Of a stretch of 64,000 nucleotides of DNA, positions 54,710 to 63,187 are shown piece by piece. The notes beneath the pieces were generated by a model. That model searched no databases, was not told where the DNA came from, and saw nothing but the letters and a program-made list of their open reading frames with translations. Location: contig NZ_AUNB01000051.1 in NCBI RefSeq assembly GCF_000714545.1, forward strand, positions 1 through 64,000. The letters run 5' to 3'. Both the position numbers and the translations under genes were made by a program. Every line of letters starts with the position of its first letter. Within the stretch, counting starts at the first letter, position 1. The stretch comes from Thioclava indica (GTDB taxonomy: Bacteria > Pseudomonadota > Alphaproteobacteria > Rhodobacterales > Rhodobacteraceae).

Positions 54710-55141
54710 ATGAATGACACCCGAGAGCATATCGAAAAGCTGACAGACGCGCTGCGTAGGGCAGGGATTCGCGTCACCCGACAACGCGCTGCGATCCTTG
54801 AGGTTCTCGCAGACGCGCAAGATCATCCCGACGCGCCAGAGCTGCACAGCCGCGCCAATGCCATCGCGCCGGGGATTTCGCTTTCGACGGTCTATCGCAC
54901 GCTGTCCACGCTGGAAACTCAGGGCGTTATCCAGCGCCATCAGTTCGATGGAGCCTCGGCCCGCTTTGAACCCGCAGAGACCGATCACCACGATCACATG
55001 ATTGACGTCGAAACTGGCAAGGTGATCGAGTTTTGCAATGACAGGATCGAAAAGTTGCAGGCCGAGATCGCCGCAGAACTGGGCTATGAAATCGTCCATC
55101 ACCGGATGGAGCTGTATGTGCGAAAGACCGGGCAGGGTTGA
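54710..55141 (+). CDS. mur: Fur-family metalloregulator, probably Mur (manganese uptake regulator)
   Basis: A 143-residue Fur protein: winged helix with ISLSTVYRTLSTLE at 57-70 and the metal-sensing HHDH motif at 93-96. There is only one cysteine (C109), so the structural CxxC zinc site of many Fur/Zur proteins is missing, as in alphaproteobacterial Mur. Divergence from sitABCD and the palindromes between them support regulation by Mn(II) or Fe(II). No good Shine-Dalgarno lies before the ATG, so the start is likely but not certain. Confidence 0.85.
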   Translation: MNDTREHIEKLTDALRRAGIRVTRQRAAILEVLADAQDHPDAPELHSRANAIAPGISLSTVYRTLSTLETQGVIQRHQFDGASARFEPAETDHHDHMIDVETGKVIEFCNDRIEKLQAEIAAELGYEIVHHRMELYVRKTGQG

Positions 55142-55200
55142 GCCCTTTTGTGGCTTACGATTTAGGCTCCGCGCGGTTTGCGCAGTTTATTTGCGCGTCG

Positions 55201-57384
55201 TTACCGCCCCTTGCGGCGCTTGACGCCGCCCCGTTGCCCTGGACGGCCCGCGGTTGAGCGACCGCTGGCTTTTACGGCAGCTTCGCTGGCGGCCTCGACC
55301 GCAGATTGGCGCGCCAGCGGATCGTCGTGAATGGCCAGATCCACCGCCTCCAGGCGCTTGACCTCATCACGCAAACGGGCGGCTTCTTCGAATTCGAGGT
55401 TCTCGGCGGCCTTGCGCATTTTCAACCTTAGATCCTGCAAATGGGCCTCAAGATTGGCGCCGACTTTCACATTATCAACTTTTGCGGTGACGCGCGACAT
55501 ATCCGTGTCGCCCTGATAAAGGCCCGCCAGAACATCTTCGACATTCTTCTTCACGGTTGCAGGCGTAATGCCATGTTCAAGGTTGTAGGCGACCTGCTTG
55601 GCGCGGCGGCGATCGGTTTCGTCAATCGCGCGCTGCATACTGCCGGTGATCTTGTCGGCATACATAATCACGCGCCCCTCAGAGTTACGTGCCGCCCGCC
55701 CGATCGTCTGGATCAGTGAGGTTTCCGAGCGCAGGAACCCCTCTTTATCGGCATCCAAAATCGCCACCAAACCGCATTCGGGAATGTCCAGCCCTTCGCG
55801 CAGAAGGTTGATCCCGATCAGCACGTCGAACGCCCCAAGGCGCAAGTCGCGCAAAATCTCGATACGTTCGATTGTGTCAATATCGGAGTGCATATAGCGC
55901 ACCCGCACCCCCTGTTCATGTAGATATTCTGTAAGATCTTCGGCCATGCGCTTGGTCAAAGTCGTAACTAAAGTGCGAAACCCCTTGGCGGAAACCTTGC
56001 GGATTTCGTCGAGCACATCGTCGACCTGCGTCTCAACGGGACGTATCTCGATCATCGGGTCGATCAGTCCGGTCGGGCGGATCACCTGCTCGGTAAACAC
56101 GCCGCCCGTTTGCTCTAGCTCCCATTTCGAGGGCGTGGCCGAAACAAACACCGATTGCGAGCGCATTGCGTCCCATTCCTCAAACTTCAGCGGGCGGTTA
56201 TCCATGCAGGAGGGCAGACGGAAACCGTGCTCGGCCAGCGTGAATTTGCGCCGATAGTCGCCGCGATACATGCCTCCGATCTGAGGCACGCTGACATGGG
56301 ATTCGTCTGCAAAAACAATGGCATTGTCGGGGATGAACTCGAACAGAGTGGGGGGCGGTTCGCCCGGCGCGCGCCCCGTCAGATAGCGCGAATAGTTCTC
56401 GATCCCGTTGCACACGCCGGTTGCCTCTAACATCTCGATGTCAAAATTCGTGCGCTGTTCAAGGCGCTGTGCCTCAAGCAATTTGCCTTCGTCATTGAGC
56501 TGTTTGAGGCGCTGCGTCAGTTCGATCCGGATGCTTTTGGTCGCCTGCTGCAAAGTCGGGCGCGGCGTCACATAGTGGCTGTTGGCATAGATGCGAATTT
56601 GCTCAAAACTGTTGGTTTTCTGTCCGGTTAACGGATCAAACTCTGTAATGGATTCAAGTTCTTCCCCGAAGAAACTAAAGCGCCATGCGCGATCCTCAAG
56701 GTGGGCGGGCCACAGATCGACCGTGTCGCCTTTGACGCGAAATGCCCCGCGCTGAAACGCGGCATCCAGGCGCTTGTATTGCTGGGTCACAAGCTCGGCC
56801 AAAAACTGGCGCTGCTCGATCAGATCGCCGACCTTCATGTCCTGCGTCATCGCGGAATAGGTCTCGACCGAGCCGATCCCGTAAATGCAGCTTACCGAGG
56901 CCACGATAATCACGTCATCGCGTTCCAGCAGCGCGCGGGTGGCCGAGTGGCGCATCCGGTCGATCTGCTCGTTAATCTGGCTTTCTTTCTCGATATAGGT
57001 GTCCGAGCGCGCGACATAGGCTTCGGGCTGATAGTAGTCATAAAACGACACGAAATACTCGACTGAGTTTTCGGGAAAGAAGCTTTTGAATTCGCCGTAT
57101 AATTGCGCCGCCAACGTCTTGTTGGGGGCCAGAATGATGGCGGGACGCTGGGTCTGCTCGATTACCTTTGCCATTGTAAAGGTCTTGCCCGTGCCCGTCG
57201 CGCCCAGCAGCACCTGATCGCGCTCGCCTTCTTCCACGCCCTTGGAAAGTTCGGCAATCGCCGTGGGTTGGTCGCCTGCAGCTGCATATTCCGTGTGCAA
57301 TATGAACCGCTTGCCGCCCTCGAGCTTGGGGCGCGTCAGCACATCGGGGCGCTGTGTTGGCTGGTCGGTGGCATTATGGGGCAT
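55201..57384 (-). CDS. uvrB: excinuclease ABC subunit UvrB
   Basis: DNA helicase-like damage-verification subunit of nucleotide excision repair, 727 residues. Walker A GATGTGKT is at 61-68, the DNA-clamping beta-hairpin YYQPEAYV near 117, helicase motifs including DESHVSVPQ near 355 and QTIGRAARN near 560, and a C-terminal UVR motif ([10 protein letters not shown] near 680) that binds UvrC. The C-terminus is a basic, glycine-rich tail. AAAGGATG precedes the ATG. An SOS-like box lies about 150 bases upstream. Confidence 0.97.
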   Translation of the reverse strand: MPHNATDQPTQRPDVLTRPKLEGGKRFILHTEYAAAGDQPTAIAELSKGVEEGERDQVLLGATGTGKTFTMAKVIEQTQRPAIILAPNKTLAAQLYGEFKSFFPENSVEYFVSFYDYYQPEAYVARSDTYIEKESQINEQIDRMRHSATRALLERDDVIIVASVSCIYGIGSVETYSAMTQDMKVGDLIEQRQFLAELVTQQYKRLDAAFQRGAFRVKGDTVDLWPAHLEDRAWRFSFFGEELESITEFDPLTGQKTNSFEQIRIYANSHYVTPRPTLQQATKSIRIELTQRLKQLNDEGKLLEAQRLEQRTNFDIEMLEATGVCNGIENYSRYLTGRAPGEPPPTLFEFIPDNAIVFADESHVSVPQIGGMYRGDYRRKFTLAEHGFRLPSCMDNRPLKFEEWDAMRSQSVFVSATPSKWELEQTGGVFTEQVIRPTGLIDPMIEIRPVETQVDDVLDEIRKVSAKGFRTLVTTLTKRMAEDLTEYLHEQGVRVRYMHSDIDTIERIEILRDLRLGAFDVLIGINLLREGLDIPECGLVAILDADKEGFLRSETSLIQTIGRAARNSEGRVIMYADKITGSMQRAIDETDRRRAKQVAYNLEHGITPATVKKNVEDVLAGLYQGDTDMSRVTAKVDNVKVGANLEAHLQDLRLKMRKAAENLEFEEAARLRDEVKRLEAVDLAIHDDPLARQSAVEAASEAAVKASGRSTAGRPGQRGGVKRRKGR

Positions 57385-57537
57385 TCCGGCATCCTTTGGC
57401 TGCCTCTAAAGTTGTCCTCTTTTCGTTCGCATTCAAGGGGTTGGCGAAGGTGTTAACGTGCGGTTAAAGGAATAGCTATAATTGTAATTTTAAAGCAATG
57501 GCTTAGCGGGATTTTTTCCTTGCGAATCCGGGGCTGC

Positions 57538-57552
57538 GTTCGCATTATGTTC
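57538..57552. promoter_or_regulatory. SOS-box-like GTTC-N7-GTTC
   Basis: GTTCGCATTATGTTC matches the alphaproteobacterial LexA box (direct repeat GTTC with 7-base spacing) without mismatch. It lies 154 bases before uvrB and 183 before the NDUFS4-like gene; uvrB is the plausible target. Confidence 0.5.
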
Positions 57553-57572
57553 AGGCAAGCAGCATAGATCTG

Positions 57573-57654
57573 CCGGCCGACGCACCACCCCACCCCTCGC
57601 TCCCCTAGTCGGCCGGTAGGCACTCTTTCTTATCGCGATGCCACGCTGTGGCAT
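57573..57654. repeat. two inverted repeats in the uvrB / NDUFS4-like intergenic region
   Basis: CCGGCCGAC (57573-57581) pairs with GTCGGCCGG (57608-57616) across a 26-base C-rich loop, and ATGCCACGCTGTGGCAT (57638-57654) is a perfect 7-3-7 palindrome. The 350-base region 57385-57734 contains no gene that I can support; it holds both divergent promoters. Confidence 0.45.
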
Positions 57655-57734
57655 GATTTGCCCTGCCATCCGGGGCTTGCGATTCCGGTTTAATGTACTA
57701 AGACAAAGGGAAAGCATCGCACAGGAGTTCGCCC

Positions 57735-58046
57735 ATGCGCGCACGCATCTATCAGCCAGCCCGCAACGCCATGCAGTCGGGTATCGGCAAGACCAAAAAA
57801 TGGGTTCTTGATTACGTGCCCGCCGACGCGCGTGAGATTGATCCGTTGATGGGGTGGACCTCGTCCGATGATACGCAGGCGCAAGTGCGGTTGCGCTTTG
57901 AAACGCGCGAGGCGGCGGAAGATTACGCCAAGGAAAATGGGATCGACTATGTCGTGACCGAGCCGCATGGCCGCGCCGCCAACATCCGCGCGCGCGGATA
58001 TGGCGAGAATTTCGCCTCTGATCGCCGCGCGAACTGGACGCATTGA
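57735..58046 (+). CDS. NADH:ubiquinone oxidoreductase accessory subunit, NDUFS4-like
   Basis: A 103-residue protein of the ETC complex I NDUFS4/18-kDa family: [14 protein letters not shown] at the start, [22 protein letters not shown] in the middle (near 23-44) and [18 protein letters not shown] near 55. This accessory subunit is shared by mitochondria and alphaproteobacteria and sits on the peripheral arm of complex I. AGGAG precedes the ATG. It is a stand-alone gene, away from the nuo operon. Confidence 0.9.
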   Translation: MRARIYQPARNAMQSGIGKTKKWVLDYVPADAREIDPLMGWTSSDDTQAQVRLRFETREAAEDYAKENGIDYVVTEPHGRAANIRARGYGENFASDRRANWTH

Positions 58047-58145
58047 TCGCCAGCATTAAACCCGGCATGCGCCGGACAAGATCGCCAAACCATATCAGAT
58101 ATCGAGGGCGGCCCAGTGGTCGCCCGTTTCATTGAAAGTCCCCAC

Positions 58146-59072
58146 ATGACCGTCACCCATCTCGTAACCCATTCCGGTGGCTTTCATGCCGATGAGCTTT
58201 TGTCCTCGGTCGTACTGACGCGCCTTTTCCCTGACGCACAGCTTGTGCGCACCCGTGACAAGGGCTGGCTTACGCCGGATGACAGCCGCATCATCTACGA
58301 TGTGGGCGGGCAGTTCGATGCGGCTTTGCAGATATTCGATCACCATCAACGCCCCAATCCGCTGCGCGAAGATGGTCAGCCCTATAGCTCGTTTGGCCTG
58401 ATCTGGGCGCAGTATGGCCGCGATTACCTGCACGCCATGGCAGTGCCTGAGAATGATATCGACGCGATCCACGCCTCTTTCGATCGCGGTTTCGTGCTGC
58501 CGATTGATTTGCTCGACAATGGCACGGTGAATGCCTCTGAGGCGGGGCCGCTCTTTGCGGGGCTGACGCTGCCGGTGCTGTTGGAAAGCCTCAAGCCGGT
58601 GTTTGATGATCGTGAGGAGGGCGCGGATGACCGTGCTTTTGCCGCCGCGCTGACGGTGGCGCGCGCTTTCGTCGAAGCCCAGATCAAGCGCAAAGCTGCC
58701 AAGTTCCGTGCAGAATCGATGGTCATGGCGGCCATTGCTGCAGCAGGGGAAGGGCACGTTTTGGAATTGCCAATGGGTATGCCGTTTCGCTCTGGCGTAG
58801 AGCAGGCGGGCGCGGATCACTTGCTTTTCGTGATTCATCCGCGCGGCACCGATTGGGCGCTGGGTACGATCCGCACGGGCGCAGACACGTTTGACACTCG
58901 CGCCGACCTGCCAGTCGCATGGGCCGGATTGACCGACGCAGCGCTTGAGGCCGCCAGCGGCGTCCAAGGTGCAAAGTTCTGCCATAATGGCCGCTTCATC
59001 GCAGTGGCCAGCAGCCGCGACGCGATTGTGCAAATGGCGGACTTGGCGGTTCAAGAGGCCTTGGCGCAATAA
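58146..59072 (+). CDS. MYG1 (UPF0160) family metal-dependent hydrolase
   Basis: A 308-residue protein of the MYG1 family, related to DHH phosphoesterases. Metal-binding motifs are H14 and D16 in HSGGFHADE, D in YDVGG near 52 and DHH at 65-67. Eukaryotic MYG1 is a 3'-5' RNA exonuclease; bacterial members are uncharacterised. The ATG at MTVTHLVTHSGG was chosen because the family begins here; an upstream in-frame GTG exists. It stands alone. Confidence 0.88.
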   Translation: MTVTHLVTHSGGFHADELLSSVVLTRLFPDAQLVRTRDKGWLTPDDSRIIYDVGGQFDAALQIFDHHQRPNPLREDGQPYSSFGLIWAQYGRDYLHAMAVPENDIDAIHASFDRGFVLPIDLLDNGTVNASEAGPLFAGLTLPVLLESLKPVFDDREEGADDRAFAAALTVARAFVEAQIKRKAAKFRAESMVMAAIAAAGEGHVLELPMGMPFRSGVEQAGADHLLFVIHPRGTDWALGTIRTGADTFDTRADLPVAWAGLTDAALEAASGVQGAKFCHNGRFIAVASSRDAIVQMADLAVQEALAQ

Positions 59073-59220
59073 AATTCGGGGCAAAAACCGGTTAGTTTGC
59101 CGTTCTGCGGCGAATTGGCTGTATACATTTGCGCCCGAAGCCTTTATTGAACCTGATCTTGCGCGGCTTCGGCGGTGCATCTGACGCGCCCTTGCCGCAA
59201 TTCCACGGACCTCACCTATC

Positions 59221-61167
59221 ATGATTTCTCCCCTTTCCGAAGCGCTCGCCGAGCGTGGCTATGACAAATTGACCCCCGTCCAAGAGGCGGTGACAGACCC
59301 GGCTCTGACGCAGTCCGACCTGCTTGTTTCGGCGCAGACCGGATCGGGGAAAACCGTGGGCTTCGGCCTTGCGATTGCGCCTACGCTGATGGGCGATGAG
59401 ATGCGGATGGGCCCTGCGGCACTGCCGCTGGCGCTGGTCGTGGCACCGACGCGCGAGCTGGCCTTTCAGGTCATGCGCGAGCTGAGCTGGCTTTATGCCA
59501 AGACCGGTGCGCGGGTGACCTCCTGTGTCGGCGGTATGGATATGCGCGACGAACGCCGTGCGCTGGAACGTGGCGCGCATATCGTCGTGGGAACGCCGGG
59601 TCGTCTAAGCGATCACATCCGGCGCGGCTCTCTTGATCTGAGCGATGCACGCGCTGTGGTGCTCGATGAGGCCGATGAAATGCTGGATCTGGGCTTTCGC
59701 GAGGATCTGGAATTCATCCTCGCCGATGCGCCGGAAGAACGTCGCACGCTGCTGTTTTCCGCGACCGTTTCGCCGCCGATTGCCAAGCTGGCTGAAAAAT
59801 TCCAGCGCAACGCCAAGCGGATCAACACGCTGGGCGGTGCCAGTCAGCACGCCGATATTGCCTATCAGGCGATCCGTGTTGGCCCGACCGATAGCGAACA
59901 TGCGATCATCAACCTGCTACGCTATCACGACGGCGAAAGCGCGATTGTGTTCGCCAATACCCGCGCTGCCGTGAACCATCTGACCGCGCGTCTGGGCAAC
60001 CGGGGCCTGGCCGTGGTGACGCTTTCGGGCGAGCTAAGCCAGACCGAGCGCACCCATGCTTTGCAGGCGATGCGTGACGGGCGTGCGCGGGTTTGTGTGG
60101 CCACCGATGTCGCTGCGCGCGGGATCGATCTGCCCAACCTGAACCTCGTGATCCATGCCGATTTGCCGGTCAATACCGAAGGCTTGCTGCACCGGTCTGG
60201 CCGCACGGGCCGCGCCGGGCGCAAAGGGATTTCGGCGCTGATCGTGCCGCCGCGCGCGACCAAAAAGGCCGAGCGTCTGCTGCAATTCGCCAAGATCAAG
60301 GCCGAGTGGACCACCGCGCCGCGCGCCGAAGATATCTTGCGCCGCGATGAGGACAATCTGCTCGCCGATCCGGCTTGGGATGCGGTGCCCTCTGCCGATC
60401 AGGCCGATTTCGCCGAGCGTTTGCTGGCTCAGCATTCGCCGATCGAGATCGCCGCGGCCTGTCTGCGTCTCTATCGTGCGCAGAAATGCGCCCCCGAAGA
60501 GCTGATGGCACCCGACGCCAAGGCTCCGGCGCGCGATCGCAAGCCCTTTGGCCCGAGCACTTGGTATGCCCTTTCGGTCGGTCATGATGACCGCGCCGAG
60601 GCGCGCTGGCTGCTGCCGCTTTTGTGCCGCGCTGGCAATATCGAAAAAGATGGCATCGGCGCGATCCGGGTTCAGAAAACCGAGACTTTCGTCGAGCTGT
60701 CGCAAGCCTATGTGGCGGGCTTCAACGCGGCTCTTGGAGGCAATGGCGAGCTGGAAGAAGGCGTGAAGGCGCGCCAATTGGATGCGCCGCCGAAACTGGC
60801 CCCCGCAGGTAAGGGTGGCCCGTCCAAAGGGCAGCGCTCTTTTGACGACGGGGATCGCCCGCGCAAGCCGCGCACCGGCCCCAAGCCCAAATTCAACGCA
60901 CCCCGTGATGGTGATAGTGCGGGCAAACCCGCGCGTGAAAAGCGCGCCACCTGGCAGCCTGATACCGCGCCCGAGCCAAAGTTTGACAAGGCTGCGGGGG
61001 GTGATCCGGCGGACAAAGGTAAATTCGGCAAGCCCAAATCAGGCAAAGGGAAGCCCTTCGGTAAGCCGGCAGGAAAGCCCTCTGGCAAGCCGAAGGCGAA
61101 GTATAGCGCCAAGCCCAAGGGGAAACCCGCAGGCCCGCGCAAACCCTATCGCGGATCTGATAAATAG
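59221..61167 (+). CDS. DEAD-box RNA helicase with DbpA-type RNA-binding domain and long basic tail
   Basis: A 648-residue ATP-dependent RNA helicase. Q motif Q21, Walker A AQTGSGKT at 38-45, PTREL at 76-80, DEAD at 149-152, SAT at 180-182, ATDVAARGIDLP near 290 and HRSGRTGRAG near 320 are all intact. A DbpA-type RNA-binding fold follows (IGAIRVQKTETFVEL near 485), then about 130 residues of Lys/Pro/Gly-rich low-complexity tail. Likely acts in ribosome assembly or mRNA turnover. No clear Shine-Dalgarno before the ATG. Confidence 0.93.
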   Translation: MISPLSEALAERGYDKLTPVQEAVTDPALTQSDLLVSAQTGSGKTVGFGLAIAPTLMGDEMRMGPAALPLALVVAPTRELAFQVMRELSWLYAKTGARVTSCVGGMDMRDERRALERGAHIVVGTPGRLSDHIRRGSLDLSDARAVVLDEADEMLDLGFREDLEFILADAPEERRTLLFSATVSPPIAKLAEKFQRNAKRINTLGGASQHADIAYQAIRVGPTDSEHAIINLLRYHDGESAIVFANTRAAVNHLTARLGNRGLAVVTLSGELSQTERTHALQAMRDGRARVCVATDVAARGIDLPNLNLVIHADLPVNTEGLLHRSGRTGRAGRKGISALIVPPRATKKAERLLQFAKIKAEWTTAPRAEDILRRDEDNLLADPAWDAVPSADQADFAERLLAQHSPIEIAAACLRLYRAQKCAPEELMAPDAKAPARDRKPFGPSTWYALSVGHDDRAEARWLLPLLCRAGNIEKDGIGAIRVQKTETFVELSQAYVAGFNAALGGNGELEEGVKARQLDAPPKLAPAGKGGPSKGQRSFDDGDRPRKPRTGPKPKFNAPRDGDSAGKPAREKRATWQPDTAPEPKFDKAAGGDPADKGKFGKPKSGKGKPFGKPAGKPSGKPKAKYSAKPKGKPAGPRKPYRGSDK

Positions 61168-61196
61168 CATAAATGTCAAAGCATTAATGCGGGTTT

Positions 61197-61227
61197 CCCT
61201 GTTCTGAGCGAGGCCGCTCGGACAGGG
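61197..61227. repeat. hairpin downstream of the helicase gene
   Basis: CCCTGT / ACAGGG enclosing GAGCG / CGCTC. It lies between convergent transcripts but has no T-run. A second palindrome, GTAACGC-CAC-GCGTTAC (61295-61311), spans the stop codon of the next gene. Confidence 0.4.
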
Positions 61228-61307
61228 GCCGCTGGCGGTAGGGGCAAATGGCTATGAGCGCAGGATTGATCCGGATGAAGCGCCGATCTGTCGCGTAACG
61301 CCACGCG

Positions 61308-61985
61308 TTACCCCGTCACCACCCCATCCGAGACCACGATCTGACGCTGGCAGGCGGCGGCGATTTTGTCGTCATGCGTTGAGATCAGAAACGTCGTGCC
61401 TTCCTCGCGGTTGATCTGCCCGATCAGCTCCATCACCTGCAAGGCCGAGGCGCGATCAAGATTGCCCGTCGGCTCATCCGCCAGCACCAGTTCGGGGCTG
61501 TTCATCAGCGCGCGCGCCACCGCGACGCGTTGCTTTTGCCCGCCCGAGAGTTTGGCCGTGGGGAAATGGATGCGCTCGGCCAGCCCCATGCGCACCAACA
61601 GATCGGCACCGCGCGCCCGCGCCGCTGGCGTTTCACGCCCATCGCGCACGGCAGTGGGAAAGATCACATTTTCCAGCGCCGTGAAGTCGGGCAGCAGATT
61701 GTGGAATTGAAAAACAAAGCCGATATGGCGATTTCGAAACTCGGTTAACTCGCGATCCTCTGCCGCGATCAGGTCATGGTCCAGCATCTGATAGCGCCCC
61801 GATGTCGGCTTCATCAAAGTGCCAAGGATCGTCAGCAAGGTGCTTTTGCCCGATCCCGAAGGACCAAGCAACGCCGCCATCTCTCCGGTGTTCAGCGTCA
61901 GATCAAGGCCGCGCAGCACACGCGTTGCGGCCTCGCCCGTGCCAAAGGTTTTCACCAGATCGTTGACCTCAAGAAGCGCGCTCAT
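61308..61985 (-). CDS. ABC transporter ATP-binding protein, LolD/MacB type
   Basis: A 225-residue ATPase: Walker A GPSGSGKST at 41-49, signature KLSGGQKQR near 143, Walker B LVLADEPTGNLD near 163. The ADEPTGNLD version of Walker B and FRNRHIGFVFQFHNLLPDFTALENV (region near 84-108) mark the LolD/MacB/FtsE subfamily. It serves the adjacent FtsX-type permease. Last gene of an MFP-permease-ATPase operon. Confidence 0.9.
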   Translation of the reverse strand: MSALLEVNDLVKTFGTGEAATRVLRGLDLTLNTGEMAALLGPSGSGKSTLLTILGTLMKPTSGRYQMLDHDLIAAEDRELTEFRNRHIGFVFQFHNLLPDFTALENVIFPTAVRDGRETPAARARGADLLVRMGLAERIHFPTAKLSGGQKQRVAVARALMNSPELVLADEPTGNLDRASALQVMELIGQINREEGTTFLISTHDDKIAAACQRQIVVSDGVVTG

Positions 61986-63187
61986 TGGCCGATCGCCGTA
62001 ACCGGATCGACCTTGGCCGCCGAGCGCGCCGGTAAGATCGAGGCTAAAATCGCGCCGATCACAGTCAGGGTAATCGCCAGCCCATACGAGCCTTGCGTGA
62101 TATCAAGCGGCAGGGTGCCGGGGCGAAACGCCTCGCGCGATGGAAAGGGTAGCAGTGCGAGATAGCCAAGTCCGGCCCCCATGATGCCCCCCAACAACCC
62201 CACCAGCGCGCCTTGTGTGACAAAGACAAAGACCACAAAGCCGCGTGGCGCCCCCATCGCGCGCATGATCCCGATTTCGGGGCGGCGGCGATAGGTCGAC
62301 AGCAGCAGCGCCGAGGCCACGCCGATCACGATGGTCAGCAGCGCGAACCCTTTGAGGAAATAGCCGGTCTGGGATTGCGCATCCAGCGCCTCCATCAGTT
62401 GTGCCGCGCCATCGGTCCATGACACTGCATCAAGGCCCGTCAGCGCGCGGATGCGCAGCGCCGTGGCATCGGCAGCGTTCAGGTCAAACAGCTTGATCTC
62501 GATGCGCGTCACCCCTTGGGGCATCGCAAACAAAGTGCGCGCGCTTGAGAGGCTGACAAAGGCGCGCGCCTTGTCCATGCTGCCATTGCCGGTCTCGAAA
62601 ATGCCGCTCAGCGTCAGCACCATCGTGATCCCGTTTGAACTTTGCAGCCGCACGCTTTGCCCCAGTGACAGTGACAGATCATCCGCCAATTCACGCCCCA
62701 AAACGATCAGCCCCGAACCCAGCCGCGCCGAGCCTTCGACCATGTAGCCATCCAGATCGAGGATCGCGGATTCGCGCCCCGGCTCGATCCCGCTTACGCT
62801 GACCTGACTGACCTGCGCGCCCCGCGTCAGAAAGCCCGCGCCGGTGATCTGAGGCGAGACCGCCTTGACGCCCGGAACGCCCGCGATCAGCGGCAGCCAG
62901 GTCGCTGCCTCGGCCAGCGTGGCGGTGCGCGTTTGCCCCGGTTCGGCGACGAATAAAACCTGCCCCTGCGGCGCGATCAGCAAGGCGGGATCGGCATCCT
63001 CGGCCTCAATCGTGATGTGGGAAATATCGCCCACGGTGCGCGCCAGGATGAATTCGGCCAAGCCCCCGATGAGGGCCGACATGAAGATAAAAATGAACAC
63101 GCCCACCGCGACACCCGTCACCAGTAGCGCGGTTTGTGCGAGGTTGGCCGTCAGGTAGCGGGCCGCAATTTTCAGCGCGTAAAGCAT
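61982..63187 (-). CDS. FtsX/MacB-type ABC permease
   Basis: A 401-residue permease with one N-terminal helix (about 18-42), a large periplasmic domain (about 45-270) and three C-terminal helices with the FtsX motif RRRPEIGIMRAMGAPRGFV near 305. This is the LolC/LolE/MacB architecture of mechanotransmission ABC systems. A membrane-fusion partner upstream points to export of a substrate to or across the outer membrane rather than lipoprotein release. Stop and start overlap the ATPase gene (ATGA) and start overlaps the MFP stop by one base. Confidence 0.9.
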   Translation of the reverse strand: MLYALKIAARYLTANLAQTALLVTGVAVGVFIFIFMSALIGGLAEFILARTVGDISHITIEAEDADPALLIAPQGQVLFVAEPGQTRTATLAEAATWLPLIAGVPGVKAVSPQITGAGFLTRGAQVSQVSVSGIEPGRESAILDLDGYMVEGSARLGSGLIVLGRELADDLSLSLGQSVRLQSSNGITMVLTLSGIFETGNGSMDKARAFVSLSSARTLFAMPQGVTRIEIKLFDLNAADATALRIRALTGLDAVSWTDGAAQLMEALDAQSQTGYFLKGFALLTIVIGVASALLLSTYRRRPEIGIMRAMGAPRGFVVFVFVTQGALVGLLGGIMGAGLGYLALLPFPSREAFRPGTLPLDITQGSYGLAITLTVIGAILASILPARSAAKVDPVTAIGQ

